Positions 25,726 through 34,427 of a DNA stretch of 64,000 nt are shown in pieces. Numbering within the stretch: position 1 is the first letter of the stretch; each line of letters begins with the position of its first letter. The notes below the pieces were generated by a model, which did not search any database, had not been told where the DNA came from, and worked only from the letters and a program-made list of their open reading frames with translations. Origin of the DNA: Lentibacillus sediminis (lineage in GTDB: Bacteria; Bacillota; Bacilli; Bacillales; Amphibacillaceae); NCBI RefSeq assembly GCF_002763455.1, contig NZ_NIXK01000005.1:1-64000 (forward strand). The letters run 5' to 3'. The position numbers and the translations under genes are program-made.

Positions 25726-27063
25726 CTAATAAACCTCCTCTCTGGTAGTGCGGGAAAGGTCATCTTCGTTAAATGCAGGGAGATATGGCTTATTCACCTG
25801 CAGCATCTCATCCAGGATAATTGTTGCTTTTTCCGCTGAAGGAATAAGCGGATGCAGTGTCAGAGCTTGCAAGGCAATCCCTTTGTCTCCTGTAATTGCC
25901 GCCTCAACCGTCAATTCTTCATACGCCTTGACCACTTGCAGCAAGCCCCTGATTTGTGGCGGAACCTTCCCTGGCTGTAAGGGTGTGATTTGATGATTCT
26001 CGACCAGGCAGTTAACTTCCACACTTACATCATCCGGCAGGCAGGATATCGCCCCATTGTTCCGGACATTCACCGTATGCAAGTCTTTAGCATCCGTATG
26101 GATCGACTTGATTAATTCAATCGCCGCCTCGGAGTAGTGAGCTCCTCCTCGTTTTTCCAGTGCTTTTGGTTTTTCCTTGACTTCCGGGTTTTGATATATT
26201 TTAAATAACTCTTTTTCTACTTCTCTAACTTCATCCGCCCTGGTTCGCTGCTTCCTGTATTCTTCCAGCTGCTGCCCTAGAATTCTGTCAGTCTGGTAAT
26301 AATATTTATGGTAGCCACATGGAAGCGCGCCTAGTGAACGCAGGAATTCATTATCCCAGCCGAAAGATGGGATATTTTCTGCCTCATAACCCGTGGCTTT
26401 GCCAGTTAGAATATCCTCCAACCTGGACTCTCCCTTGATAAATAAATCTGTTATCCAGATCAGGTGATTAATCCCGACAAAGTTAATACGTACGTCTTCT
26501 CCCTCTACACCATATGTGCGGGCAAATTTCTTATAAAAATTGATCGGATTATTGCAGAGCCCAACGACTTTGATGCTACTGTGTTTTAATACCGCTTCAG
26601 TAATGATGCCTGCCGGGTTGGTAAAATTTAAAAGCCAGGCATTGGGCGCCAATTCTTCCATATCTCTGCAAATATCGAGGATGACTGGAATCGTGCGAAA
26701 TGCTTTCATAAAACCTCCAGCTCCAGTGGTTTCCTGCCCGACGACCCCATGTTTGATGGAGATATACTCATCATTCCGGCGCATCTTTAGCCCGCCTACT
26801 CGAATTTGCGTGATAACGTAATCTGCATCTTTAATCGCTTGACGCCGATTCATGGTTGCATGAATCGTAATAGGGCTTCCCGCTTTTTGCACCATCCGCT
26901 TTGCCAGACGCTCCATAATCGCTAGTTTCTCTTGCCCTTCCGGAATATCTACCAGCCATACTTCGGAAATGCTCAACAGCTTTTGATTAGCAATAATTCC
27001 TTCCAGCAGTTCTGGTGTATAGGAAGAACCACCTCCTACAACCGTCAATTTAATCGGCTGCAT
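25726..27063 (-). CDS. Glycoside hydrolase family 4, 6-phospho-beta-glucosidase type
   Basis: This 445-residue NAD+- and metal-dependent GH4 enzyme (relatives: LicH, CelF/ChbF) opens a 6-phosphorylated beta-disaccharide by an oxidation-elimination route. Seen are the Rossmann start TVVGGGSSYTPEL, TGAGGFMKAFRT, LLNFTNPAGI, GLCNNPINF (metal-site Cys) and GINHLIW (metal-site His). Start ATG 27063 follows GAAAGGGGGGATAGT; the next upstream start is within the leader. It is first in the operon, 40 bp below a cre site. With ChbG the preferred substrate may be a deacetylated chitobiose-6-P analogue. Confidence 0.93.
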   Translation of the reverse strand: MQPIKLTVVGGGSSYTPELLEGIIANQKLLSISEVWLVDIPEGQEKLAIMERLAKRMVQKAGSPITIHATMNRRQAIKDADYVITQIRVGGLKMRRNDEYISIKHGVVGQETTGAGGFMKAFRTIPVILDICRDMEELAPNAWLLNFTNPAGIITEAVLKHSSIKVVGLCNNPINFYKKFARTYGVEGEDVRINFVGINHLIWITDLFIKGESRLEDILTGKATGYEAENIPSFGWDNEFLRSLGALPCGYHKYYYQTDRILGQQLEEYRKQRTRADEVREVEKELFKIYQNPEVKEKPKALEKRGGAHYSEAAIELIKSIHTDAKDLHTVNVRNNGAISCLPDDVSVEVNCLVENHQITPLQPGKVPPQIRGLLQVVKAYEELTVEAAITGDKGIALQALTLHPLIPSAEKATIILDEMLQVNKPYLPAFNEDDLSRTTREEVY

Positions 27064-27103
27064 ACTATCCCCCCTTTCTTGCATGTCTACAGATCATTCT
27101 ATT

Positions 27104-27119
27104 ATGTAAGCGCCTTCAT
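27104..27119. promoter_or_regulatory. CcpA cre site upstream of the amino-sugar operon
   Basis: ATGTAAGCGCCTTCAT matches the B. subtilis cre consensus WTGNNARCGNWWWCAW with one mismatch. It lies 41 bp upstream of the GH4 start, consistent with carbon catabolite repression of the operon. Confidence 0.65.
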
Positions 27120-27218
27120 TAACAGAAGAAGATTTTCCTTTGGCAAAGGAAAAAGAACAACAAAGCCGGGGAGCAGAAATTCATTTTCCGCCTGCTCAAT
27201 GTATGTAAAACGCAATTA

Positions 27219-27263
27219 AAAAGAAGGCTCCCCCAAAAAAATTTCGGTGCGAGCCTTCTTTTT
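27219..27263. terminator. Bidirectional terminator after the PRD regulator gene
   Basis: Arms AAGAAGGCTC / GAGCCTTCTT with T-runs on both strands. On the minus strand it ends the regulator transcript before the GH4 operon promoter. Confidence 0.82.
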
Positions 27264-27267
27264 CCAA

Positions 27268-29196
27268 TCATTGCTTAGAAGAAACACTCCCTAAAATAGT
27301 CCGGGTGATTGTGCTTCTGAATTCCTGATAGTTCGTACACTCCAGTAATGTGTGTATTAGTTGCTGATTATCCAGCAGCCTGGACAGCATATCAAACATG
27401 GGCTGCATTTCATCCTTATCATTCTTGCTGACATTTAACAGAACTACAAGCTGGACAGGCTTATCACCCCAGTGGATGGGTTTTTCCAGTGTAGCAATCG
27501 ACCAGCAGGATGACTCCGCTGTCGGCTCGAGCGGGTGGGGAATCGCCGTCAAATTGCCAAAACTCGTTGGTGCATAGCTCTCACGTTCCAATACGGAGGC
27601 AATATAGTCTTCGGTCACTTTGCCATCCTCCATCAGACTTCTGCCGAGAAACTCAATTACTTGCCTTGGTGTATCAAAATGCTGCTGCAAAAAGGTATAC
27701 CGCTTTTGCAGAAAATGATTCAGGATATCCGTACGTTTGGACAGTATGCCTTCTATGTTTTCCACATCTTTATCTCCCAAAATTGTGCGCACATAAACCA
27801 CAGGAATTCCTATCTTTTCATGAATGGGGATCGTGCTAACGAGAAAATCAATATCGGTAAGAGAGTGCTGCTCCAGATTATAATATTCTGTTGTACCAAC
27901 GATGTTTAAAGTATCACCAAACCTGCTTTTTAATTTTTGCAGTAAAAGCTGTGCACTTCCCATACCGGAAGCACAAACAATCAGACACCGCTTCACCTCA
28001 GCAGAGCCTTTCTTCATTCTTTCCAGAGCAGCCTCCAAATGAAGAGCAATGTAACCGATCTCATTTTCGTCCACTTCAATCTGCCACTTACTTGCAATAA
28101 CTTCCATCGATGTCAGGGCAGCTTCAAAAGACAGAGGGTACTTTGCTTTAATTTCTTCCAACAATGGATTTCGCAGATTCATTTTGTGACGAAAACGATT
28201 AATCGCCGGCTTCAAATGCAGTGACAACGCCAGAAGCAGTTCTTTATCATGGGCCAGAGACAGATCATAAACCTGATCTATGTGCCGAACAATCTCTTGC
28301 ACAGCTTCTCTTATCTCATGATCTATTAAATGATGTAACCCTTCCTGCTTCCCGCCAGGATTCATCAGCTTGGTTCCTTGAAGATGCATAGCCAGGTACC
28401 AGATTTCTTTCTCCGGAAAGCGGACGTCTACTACACTTTCAATCTCTTTAAGAATCTCAGCCGCTACCGAATATTCCTTATCTTCCTTCATTTCTTCAGG
28501 CTCCGTTTGGATGTCACCCAACGCATACCCATCCCTTAGCCGCTGACAGGCAATAATTATATGGGTGATCAAATTTTGCAGACTGATATCCGGGATTGGC
28601 ATACGGTGTTTGCGAAGCTGCCGGAGAAGTATATCCTTTACGACAGCAGTTTCCTGGAGAGACTCCTTCCATTGCTCACTGTGTTCCAGAAAAGCCTGTT
28701 GCTGGTTAAAAATATGTTCGGATATACAGAAGCGAATCTGTGATTCTTCACCAAGCACCTTTATCCCGTAATGCGGGCGGTGATCCACGACCAGCTGATT
28801 ACCCTCCAGAATTTCCCGTACCTTCTTCAAGTCACTCTGGAGCGTAAAACGACTGACAAACAGCTCATCGGCCAATGTATCTATTTTTATGTAATCAGAC
28901 TGCAAAAGAAGCCGCTCCATCAAATATTGCACTCGTTCCTCCCGTTCGATTGGAATTACCCCAGGATGCAGAAAAATCTCCCTCCAGGCAGGATGCTGTT
29001 TGTCTGCGAGTTCAAACCCTCTCCCACGATGCGAGCGGATGTGCATATCTTTTCCCAACAAAAATTCCCTCATCTCCTTGATATCATTGCGCACCGTCCG
29101 GGAACTGACCTGCAATGCCTTGGCCAATTGAGAGCTCGTCATCGGCTCATCAGATAAAAGCATCTGCTCCACAATTTCCTGCCAGCGAGTATGCAT
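27268..29196 (-). CDS. BglG-family PRD transcriptional activator with PTS domains (LicR-like)
   Basis: This 642-residue regulator has the LicR/MtlR layout. Two N-terminal helix-turn-helix units come first (SSQLAKALQVSSRTVRNDIK and a second near residue 100). Two PRD domains follow at about 185-400, with conserved histidines in LAMHLQG and YIALHLEAAL. A IIB-like domain has Cys in RCLIVCASGMGSAQLL, and a C-terminal IIA-like domain has His in LTAIPHPLEP. Such proteins are activated by HPr and silenced by their PTS when substrate is absent. It lies immediately upstream of, and codirectional with, the PTS operon and is its probable activator. Start ATG follows GAAAGGAGTT. Confidence 0.93.
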   Translation of the reverse strand: MHTRWQEIVEQMLLSDEPMTSSQLAKALQVSSRTVRNDIKEMREFLLGKDMHIRSHRGRGFELADKQHPAWREIFLHPGVIPIEREERVQYLMERLLLQSDYIKIDTLADELFVSRFTLQSDLKKVREILEGNQLVVDHRPHYGIKVLGEESQIRFCISEHIFNQQQAFLEHSEQWKESLQETAVVKDILLRQLRKHRMPIPDISLQNLITHIIIACQRLRDGYALGDIQTEPEEMKEDKEYSVAAEILKEIESVVDVRFPEKEIWYLAMHLQGTKLMNPGGKQEGLHHLIDHEIREAVQEIVRHIDQVYDLSLAHDKELLLALSLHLKPAINRFRHKMNLRNPLLEEIKAKYPLSFEAALTSMEVIASKWQIEVDENEIGYIALHLEAALERMKKGSAEVKRCLIVCASGMGSAQLLLQKLKSRFGDTLNIVGTTEYYNLEQHSLTDIDFLVSTIPIHEKIGIPVVYVRTILGDKDVENIEGILSKRTDILNHFLQKRYTFLQQHFDTPRQVIEFLGRSLMEDGKVTEDYIASVLERESYAPTSFGNLTAIPHPLEPTAESSCWSIATLEKPIHWGDKPVQLVVLLNVSKNDKDEMQPMFDMLSRLLDNQQLIHTLLECTNYQEFRSTITRTILGSVSSKQ

Positions 29197-29414
29197 GGGG
29201 GAACTCCTTTCATAAATTTTTCATTGCCTTTACTATAACACCTTGTTGTAAAAGTTGAAATAGTTTGCATAGAACTTGATGCTTGCTGAATGGGATGCTT
29301 GTCCTTTTGTTAAATTGGATTTTTGTTTGTCATACCTATGCGGATACAGAGTTTAAAAATTCGATCAGCGGGAAATAAACACACAAACCTAACTACGACT
29401 GGGAGGTAAAACCA

Positions 29415-29561
29415 ATGGGTCGTCATGATGAATTTGAGCGGAAGGATAAACGATCGGATCCAAGCAAGGTAGCAGCAACGTTTATCAAATATGCCGCCTA
29501 TATCATTATTCTCGTCATCATTATATGGTTTCTTATTAATTACATTTTGCCGATGTTTTAG
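29415..29561 (+). CDS. Small single-pass membrane protein, 48 residues
   Basis: ATG 29415 follows CTGGGAGGTAAAACC and gives a 48-residue product: a charged N-terminus (MGRHDEFERKDKRSDPSK) then one hydrophobic helix (YAAYIIILVIIIWFLINYIL). I believe similar short proteins are widespread in Bacillaceae, but I cannot name one. It is flanked by its own ribosome site and a downstream hairpin, so it is a genuine gene. Confidence 0.75.
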   Translation: MGRHDEFERKDKRSDPSKVAATFIKYAAYIIILVIIIWFLINYILPMF

Positions 29562-29620
29562 GGAACGCTGAAACGCACGGACGGGAAAAGTATCTCACTA
29601 CAGCTTTTTGACAAAAGGAA

Positions 29621-29658
29621 ACAGCCAAGAACCCAGTAATCATGGGGTTCTTGGCTGT
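29621..29658. terminator. Bidirectional terminator
   Basis: Perfect 14-bp stem ACAGCCAAGAACCC / GGGTTCTTGGCTGT with a ten-base loop, between the small membrane-protein gene and the convergent ABC permease gene. T-runs are short. Confidence 0.75.
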
Positions 29659-29687
29659 TCTTCAATCATTGAGCTGCCAAACAACCA

Positions 29688-30731
29688 TTACGTAATCTTA
29701 CCCTTACGCTGCAATAAAATAGCGACGATAACGATAAACCCTTTAAACGCGTCACTTAATAAAGGCGGGGCTCCGAACAGATTGAGGAGGTTATTCAAAA
29801 CACCAATAATCAACATCCCATAGACAGTACCAAGAATAAAACCTCTGCCGCCCATCATACTTGTTCCCCCGACAACTGCTGCGGCAATGGCATCCATTTC
29901 CATTCCTCTGCCAGCACCGGAAACATCCATTGCTCCGACGCGCGATACCTGAATAATGGCAGCGATCGAAACCAATAGACCCATTAATGCGTATACATGC
30001 AATTTTACCCTGTCCACATTAATTCCTGAAAGTCTTGCTGCTCTCTCATTCGAGCCAACAGCAATAATTTGTCTGCCGAAGATGGTTCGCTTTGATACGT
30101 AGTACAGAATGGCGGCAATGATTAGCCAATATATAATTGGCATGATCATGAGGTCACCTATTTGGAAACCGGAAATCTGTAAAAATTCTGTTGGCACTTG
30201 AGGATTGTATCCTTGCATCGTCTGCTGTGTCACACTTCTGTATATCATCATGGCTCCCAGCGTTGCGATAAACGGGGGGACCATGCCTTTGGTAATCGTG
30301 ATCCCAATTAATGCCCCGAGCAAGTATCCAAATAGCAGGACAAGTACAAGTGCCAAGGCTATTGCCGGAACGCCTGTAACGCCCATTAAACCTAACAAAC
30401 CTCTTTCGCCAATATCAATCAGCATCATTGCAAAAGCACCAGTTGCTACCAGGGTTGCTCCAACTGCCAGGTCAATCCCGCCTGTCATGATAACGAAAGT
30501 CATCCCCAATGCGACGATCCCGATTCCAGCGTTGTTTCTTAAAATATTTATCCAGTTACTGGTCCAGGATTCAAACCAGCCGTCAAAAGAATCATAGTCA
30601 AATCCGAGGACTAATGTCTGCAGAATAACCATAACAATAAGTGCGACGAATATGCTGAACAAAGGATCGTTATGCCACTTGTTTTTATACCACTGGATAA
30701 AGCTTCTTTTTGCAGTTCCTTCATTTCCCAT
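29688..30731 (-). CDS. Sugar ABC transporter permease (RbsC type)
   Basis: This 347-residue inner-membrane permease has about ten hydrophobic segments. The RbsC/BPD_transp_2 motifs are clear: GMTFVIMTGGIDLAVGA, GIGSNERAARLSGINVDRVK (the ATPase-contact loop) and AAVVGGTSMMGGRG. It is the last gene of the binding protein-ATPase-permease set, two bases after the ATPase stop. It forms a homodimer with the ATPase for uptake of a monosaccharide or cyclitol. Confidence 0.93.
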   Translation of the reverse strand: MGNEGTAKRSFIQWYKNKWHNDPLFSIFVALIVMVILQTLVLGFDYDSFDGWFESWTSNWINILRNNAGIGIVALGMTFVIMTGGIDLAVGATLVATGAFAMMLIDIGERGLLGLMGVTGVPAIALALVLVLLFGYLLGALIGITITKGMVPPFIATLGAMMIYRSVTQQTMQGYNPQVPTEFLQISGFQIGDLMIMPIIYWLIIAAILYYVSKRTIFGRQIIAVGSNERAARLSGINVDRVKLHVYALMGLLVSIAAIIQVSRVGAMDVSGAGRGMEMDAIAAAVVGGTSMMGGRGFILGTVYGMLIIGVLNNLLNLFGAPPLLSDAFKGFIVIVAILLQRKGKIT

Positions 30732-30733
30732 AA

Positions 30734-32239
30734 TTACTTCTCACTCCTTTCTTCTGCCAGTTCGCCGCCTGTTGCCAGATTCATAATCGAATGATCGCTC
30801 ATTTCCTTTCCGATGAGCTCTCCCTGAATAACTCCCTGATACATAACCAATGACCGGTCACACACACGGATAATTTCAGATGCCTCACTTGAAAGTACAA
30901 TCACCGCAATATTTTCATCCGCAAGTTTTAGGATAATATCATAAATATCCTCCTTGGCACCTACATCTACTCCCTGTGTCGGGTTATCCAGTATCAGTAT
31001 TTTCGGGTCGGTTGCCAGCCATTTTGCCAGCACCACTTTTTGCTGATTACCTCCTGAAAGGCTCAGAATACTATCTGTGGGATCTTGCATTTTGATTCGC
31101 AGTGTCTTCTTAAGATCTTCAAACTTTTTAAGGTGCCATTCATTGTTTATAATTCCAGCTTTTGAAAATTTGGGCCAGGTAGCAATCGAACTGTTCTCCA
31201 GAATATCCATATCCTGGATAATCGCGTTTTCTTTACGATTTCGGGGCAGATAGGCAATCCCTTTATTAATTGCCTTTATTGTACTGTTATTTTTTACTTC
31301 CTCTCCATCTATGTATATTTTGCCTGAAGAAATGTCATCCGCACCAAAAATCGATTGAAAAAGCTCACTCCGCCCGTCCCCAAGCAGACCTGTAACTCCG
31401 ACAACTTCGCCCTGTTTTACGGAAAAGTTAATATTCCTGAAAAACGGGTGATGTGTTAATTCCTCCACACGCAGGACTTCTTTCCCCAAGTTTCGTTCCT
31501 TCGCCAGCGGCTCTGTACGCACGTCATGCCCAACCATAAATCGGGCAAGGTCATCCGTGGTCACGTCCGGGACACTTCCCTCTGAAACCAGGACACCGTC
31601 ACGAAGCACAGCATAACGATCGCAAATACGCTTCACTTCCTGTAATTTATGAGAAATAAAAATAAGTCCCACATTGTGGCTTTTTAGTGTTTTCATCATC
31701 TCAAATACGCGCTCAATCTCTGAATCTGTTAAAGAAGTCGTCGGCTCATCCATAATAATGACCGAAGCATTCGTCATCATCGCCCGGCAAATTTCAATCG
31801 TTTGCTTATACGAAGAATCCAAATCACCAACCATTTTTCTCGGATCCAGTTGTATATTCATTTTCTTAAACATTTCTTCCGTTTCATGGAGCATTTTCTC
31901 CAGATCCAGCGAACCCCTTTTTGTTTTTGGTTCCCTGCCAAGAAACATATTTTCATAAACGGGTAAATCATTGATAAGGTTTAATTCCTGATGGATAAAT
32001 GCGATTCCTGCTTCCTGGGATTGAACTGGATTGTGGAGCTGAGCGGTCTCCCCATCAATCATGATGGCCCCCTCATCGGCCTGATGAATACCACCCAGAA
32101 TATTCATTAAGGTCGATTTCCCTGCCCCATTTTCGCCCAGCAGCGCATAGATTTCTCCGCCGTTTATGGTGAGGGATATACTTTTGAGCACCTCATTGTT
32201 TCCAAATGACTTTTTAATATTGGTCATTTCAATTTTCAT
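30734..32239 (-). CDS. Sugar ABC transporter ATP-binding protein (RbsA type, two cassettes)
   Basis: This 501-residue protein has two fused ATPase domains. The first has Walker A GENGAGKSTLMNIL (residues about 35-48) and Walker B VIIMDEPTTSLT. The second has a degenerate Walker A (GLLGDGRSELFQ) and LSGGNQQKVVLAKWL signature with ILILDNPTQGVD. That asymmetry is normal for the RbsA/XylG family. Start ATG follows GGAGAGTTGATCGT. It pairs with the permease two bases downstream. Confidence 0.95.
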   Translation of the reverse strand: MKIEMTNIKKSFGNNEVLKSISLTINGGEIYALLGENGAGKSTLMNILGGIHQADEGAIMIDGETAQLHNPVQSQEAGIAFIHQELNLINDLPVYENMFLGREPKTKRGSLDLEKMLHETEEMFKKMNIQLDPRKMVGDLDSSYKQTIEICRAMMTNASVIIMDEPTTSLTDSEIERVFEMMKTLKSHNVGLIFISHKLQEVKRICDRYAVLRDGVLVSEGSVPDVTTDDLARFMVGHDVRTEPLAKERNLGKEVLRVEELTHHPFFRNINFSVKQGEVVGVTGLLGDGRSELFQSIFGADDISSGKIYIDGEEVKNNSTIKAINKGIAYLPRNRKENAIIQDMDILENSSIATWPKFSKAGIINNEWHLKKFEDLKKTLRIKMQDPTDSILSLSGGNQQKVVLAKWLATDPKILILDNPTQGVDVGAKEDIYDIILKLADENIAVIVLSSEASEIIRVCDRSLVMYQGVIQGELIGKEMSDHSIMNLATGGELAEERSEK

Positions 32240-32265
32240 ACGATCAACTCTCCAGATTATTGTTG

Positions 32266-32302
32266 AAAAGAGGGGGCCATCAGCGAGCTAGGCCCCCCTT
32301 TT
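32266..32302. terminator. Intercistronic hairpin between binding protein and ATPase genes
   Basis: Strong stem GGGGGCC / GGCCCCC (32272-32278 and 32291-32297), extended by AAAAG / CTTTT arms. It gives a T-run on the minus strand. It probably causes partial termination and stabilises the upstream mRNA so that binding protein is made in excess. Confidence 0.7.
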
Positions 32303-32318
32303 CTCCTCATATTAAATC

Positions 32319-33314
32319 CTAGTAAGGGGAATTCTCATCCAGAAATTCCTCATAATTTTCCCGGTCTACAACGGTCGTTGGAATGATGGTTTCCTCCGGT
32401 ACTTCTTCTCCCTTTAAAACCTGCAGTGCAACATCTACAGCATCCGCAACCATTGCCGGGCTGTAAAGGGCAGACTGAATCCAGATATCCTCATTCTCCG
32501 GCATCATTTGGAAATACTCCTGCATGCCGCCTCCACCGGTTACAACCTTAATATCGGAGCGGCCTGCTTCTTCAATCGCCTGCAATACACCGACGGACGT
32601 TTCATCATCTAAGGAGAAAACCGCATCGATCTGATCATTTGCTGTCAGGATATCCGCAAAGTCACTTAACCCCGCCTGTCTGGTAAATTCAGTTGCGTAG
32701 GTCATCAAGTTCATATCCGGAGCGATTTCTGCCATTGTTTCTTCAAACCCTTTTGTTCTTAATTCCGATACGGAACCGGCGGAAGGGTTCTCCATAATAA
32801 CAACGTTTCCTTCTGTACCGATCTTGTCAACGATATAGTTGGCACCCTGCACACCCATATCTTCATTATCACCTGCTACTCGATAGACACCCTCTGTATC
32901 AATGGCAATGTCAAAATTGACTACTTCTACTCCTTCATCCAGTGCCCGTTGAATCGGCACTTCCATTCCTTCCCACTGCGGGAATGCAACAATCGCTTCA
33001 GCTCCCCATGTCAAGAGGTCATCCAGCTGGGAAGTCATTTCTCCAGCATCTGCACTTGTTTGCACCTGATATTCAATTTCATCCGATAATTCCTCTGCAC
33101 GATTCTCTGCATGGTACGCAACTGCAGCTACCCAGCCGTGCGTGACCTCTGGTGCTAAAATTCCGACCTTGTATTTATCTCCGCCTTCTGATCCGCTGTC
33201 GCCATTTCCGCCATCTGTTTCTCCGCCAGCTTCCTCTGAACCGCCGCACGCAGCCAGGAACAGAACCATTGCAAACATCAATAAAGCAAGTACTGATAAA
33301 CGCTTTTTCATCAT
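32319..33314 (-). CDS. Sugar-binding lipoprotein of the ABC transporter (RbsB/YtfQ family)
   Basis: This 331-residue extracellular solute-binding protein has a lipoprotein signal: hydrophobic start ending LFLAACGG, then a Gly/Asp/Glu-rich linker (GGETDGGNGDSGSEGG). The two-lobe periplasmic binding fold follows, with VGILAPEVTHGWVAAVAYHAE at the first strand. Specificity is not obvious; the GWV aromatic near the binding cleft suits a sugar. ATG 33314 and ATG 33311 are both possible; the second has the better distance from GGAGGG. It heads the transporter genes 110 bp below the Gfo/Idh gene, with a weak cre-like sequence at 33404-33419. Confidence 0.92.
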   Translation of the reverse strand: MMKKRLSVLALLMFAMVLFLAACGGSEEAGGETDGGNGDSGSEGGDKYKVGILAPEVTHGWVAAVAYHAENRAEELSDEIEYQVQTSADAGEMTSQLDDLLTWGAEAIVAFPQWEGMEVPIQRALDEGVEVVNFDIAIDTEGVYRVAGDNEDMGVQGANYIVDKIGTEGNVVIMENPSAGSVSELRTKGFEETMAEIAPDMNLMTYATEFTRQAGLSDFADILTANDQIDAVFSLDDETSVGVLQAIEEAGRSDIKVVTGGGGMQEYFQMMPENEDIWIQSALYSPAMVADAVDVALQVLKGEEVPEETIIPTTVVDRENYEEFLDENSPY

Positions 33315-33424
33315 TAACCCTCCCAATTTTTTTGCTTAAGCTCCTGGAATTAACCAGGGTAACCCCTTTATTTGATGCAGGTCAGCACCACCCCCATTAA
33401 TTAATAAAACGCTTTCAAATACCC

Positions 33425-34414
33425 TTACATATAGACCAGCTTCCCATTCTCCAAGGACGTCTTAATAGCATGAAGCAGTTTCAGTACATAGCGGACATCA
33501 TCTAAAGGAACCAGCTCATTTTCTGTGTTGTTCTCTATACAGTTTACAAAGTAGGACAGTTCTTTATAAAAGGGATCCGCAGTCTCTGTATCTATGAGAA
33601 TCTTTTCATAGGCCTTATACAAAATCAGCTGACCGCTTTCCTCGTTGGCTGCCTCGATGTTTTCCCCTGCCGCCTGAAAATATTCCAGCGTCTCTTCCTT
33701 TGACTGCACCCTCATGTTCATCGTAAACGGATAGCCATCCGGCATTTGATGGGAAGCTTCCACGAATGTCTTCGTCTTATTTTTAAAAACAAGCGTTGTC
33801 ATTATATGACTCCATGCCCCATGCTCATTCCGGCTACCAACGGCATAGACGGATTCAACCTCACCTAATAGATAATAGACAAAATCAATATCATGGATAT
33901 GCAGGTCAAACAGCGCTCCACCGCTTTTATCGGGCTCCTTGAACCAGCTGCTCCATGATGGAAATTGCCCTAATCGTCTGGCATGCACCAATTCGAATGG
34001 ATGCGACTGACTGTACGATTTAATAGCGGCATATTCTGGCCAAAAACGGAGTGTATGGCCAACGAATAATTCCACCTCATTTTCCTTTACGGCATCCACG
34101 ATTCGGTTTGCCGAAGCCTCTGTTAACGTTAACGGCTTTTCGCAAATAATATGCTTCCCGGCGTTTGCTGCCTTGATGATATACTCTTCATGCAAGTATG
34201 TAGGGACACATATATCAATGATGTCCAGGTCTGGGCTGTTTAGCATCTCATCATAATCAGAGAAAAAGGTGCCTTGAAACTGTTCGCGCACCGCATCATC
34301 CGTTACTTCACTTCTTGTGTAAATGGCATCAACACGGCAATGGTTCATTTTTTGATATGCATGGAAGTGCGCCTTACCAATAAACCCGAGGCCTGCCAGA
34401 CCAATAGATTTCAT
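33425..34414 (-). CDS. Gfo/Idh/MocA family oxidoreductase
   Basis: This 329-residue NAD(P)-dependent sugar dehydrogenase has the Rossmann start SIGLAGLGFIGKAHFHAYQ, the conserved CEKPLTL segment with the catalytic Lys, and the active-site GGALFDLHIHDIDFVYYLLG. It probably oxidises (or reduces) the sugar imported by the adjacent transporter. Start ATG 34414 follows GGGAGGCGGTGAAT. It is third of the dehydrogenase-isomerase-dehydrogenase trio, 13 bp after the TIM-barrel gene. Confidence 0.92.
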   Translation of the reverse strand: MKSIGLAGLGFIGKAHFHAYQKMNHCRVDAIYTRSEVTDDAVREQFQGTFFSDYDEMLNSPDLDIIDICVPTYLHEEYIIKAANAGKHIICEKPLTLTEASANRIVDAVKENEVELFVGHTLRFWPEYAAIKSYSQSHPFELVHARRLGQFPSWSSWFKEPDKSGGALFDLHIHDIDFVYYLLGEVESVYAVGSRNEHGAWSHIMTTLVFKNKTKTFVEASHQMPDGYPFTMNMRVQSKEETLEYFQAAGENIEAANEESGQLILYKAYEKILIDTETADPFYKELSYFVNCIENNTENELVPLDDVRYVLKLLHAIKTSLENGKLVYM

Positions 34415-34427
34415 ATTCACCGCCTCC

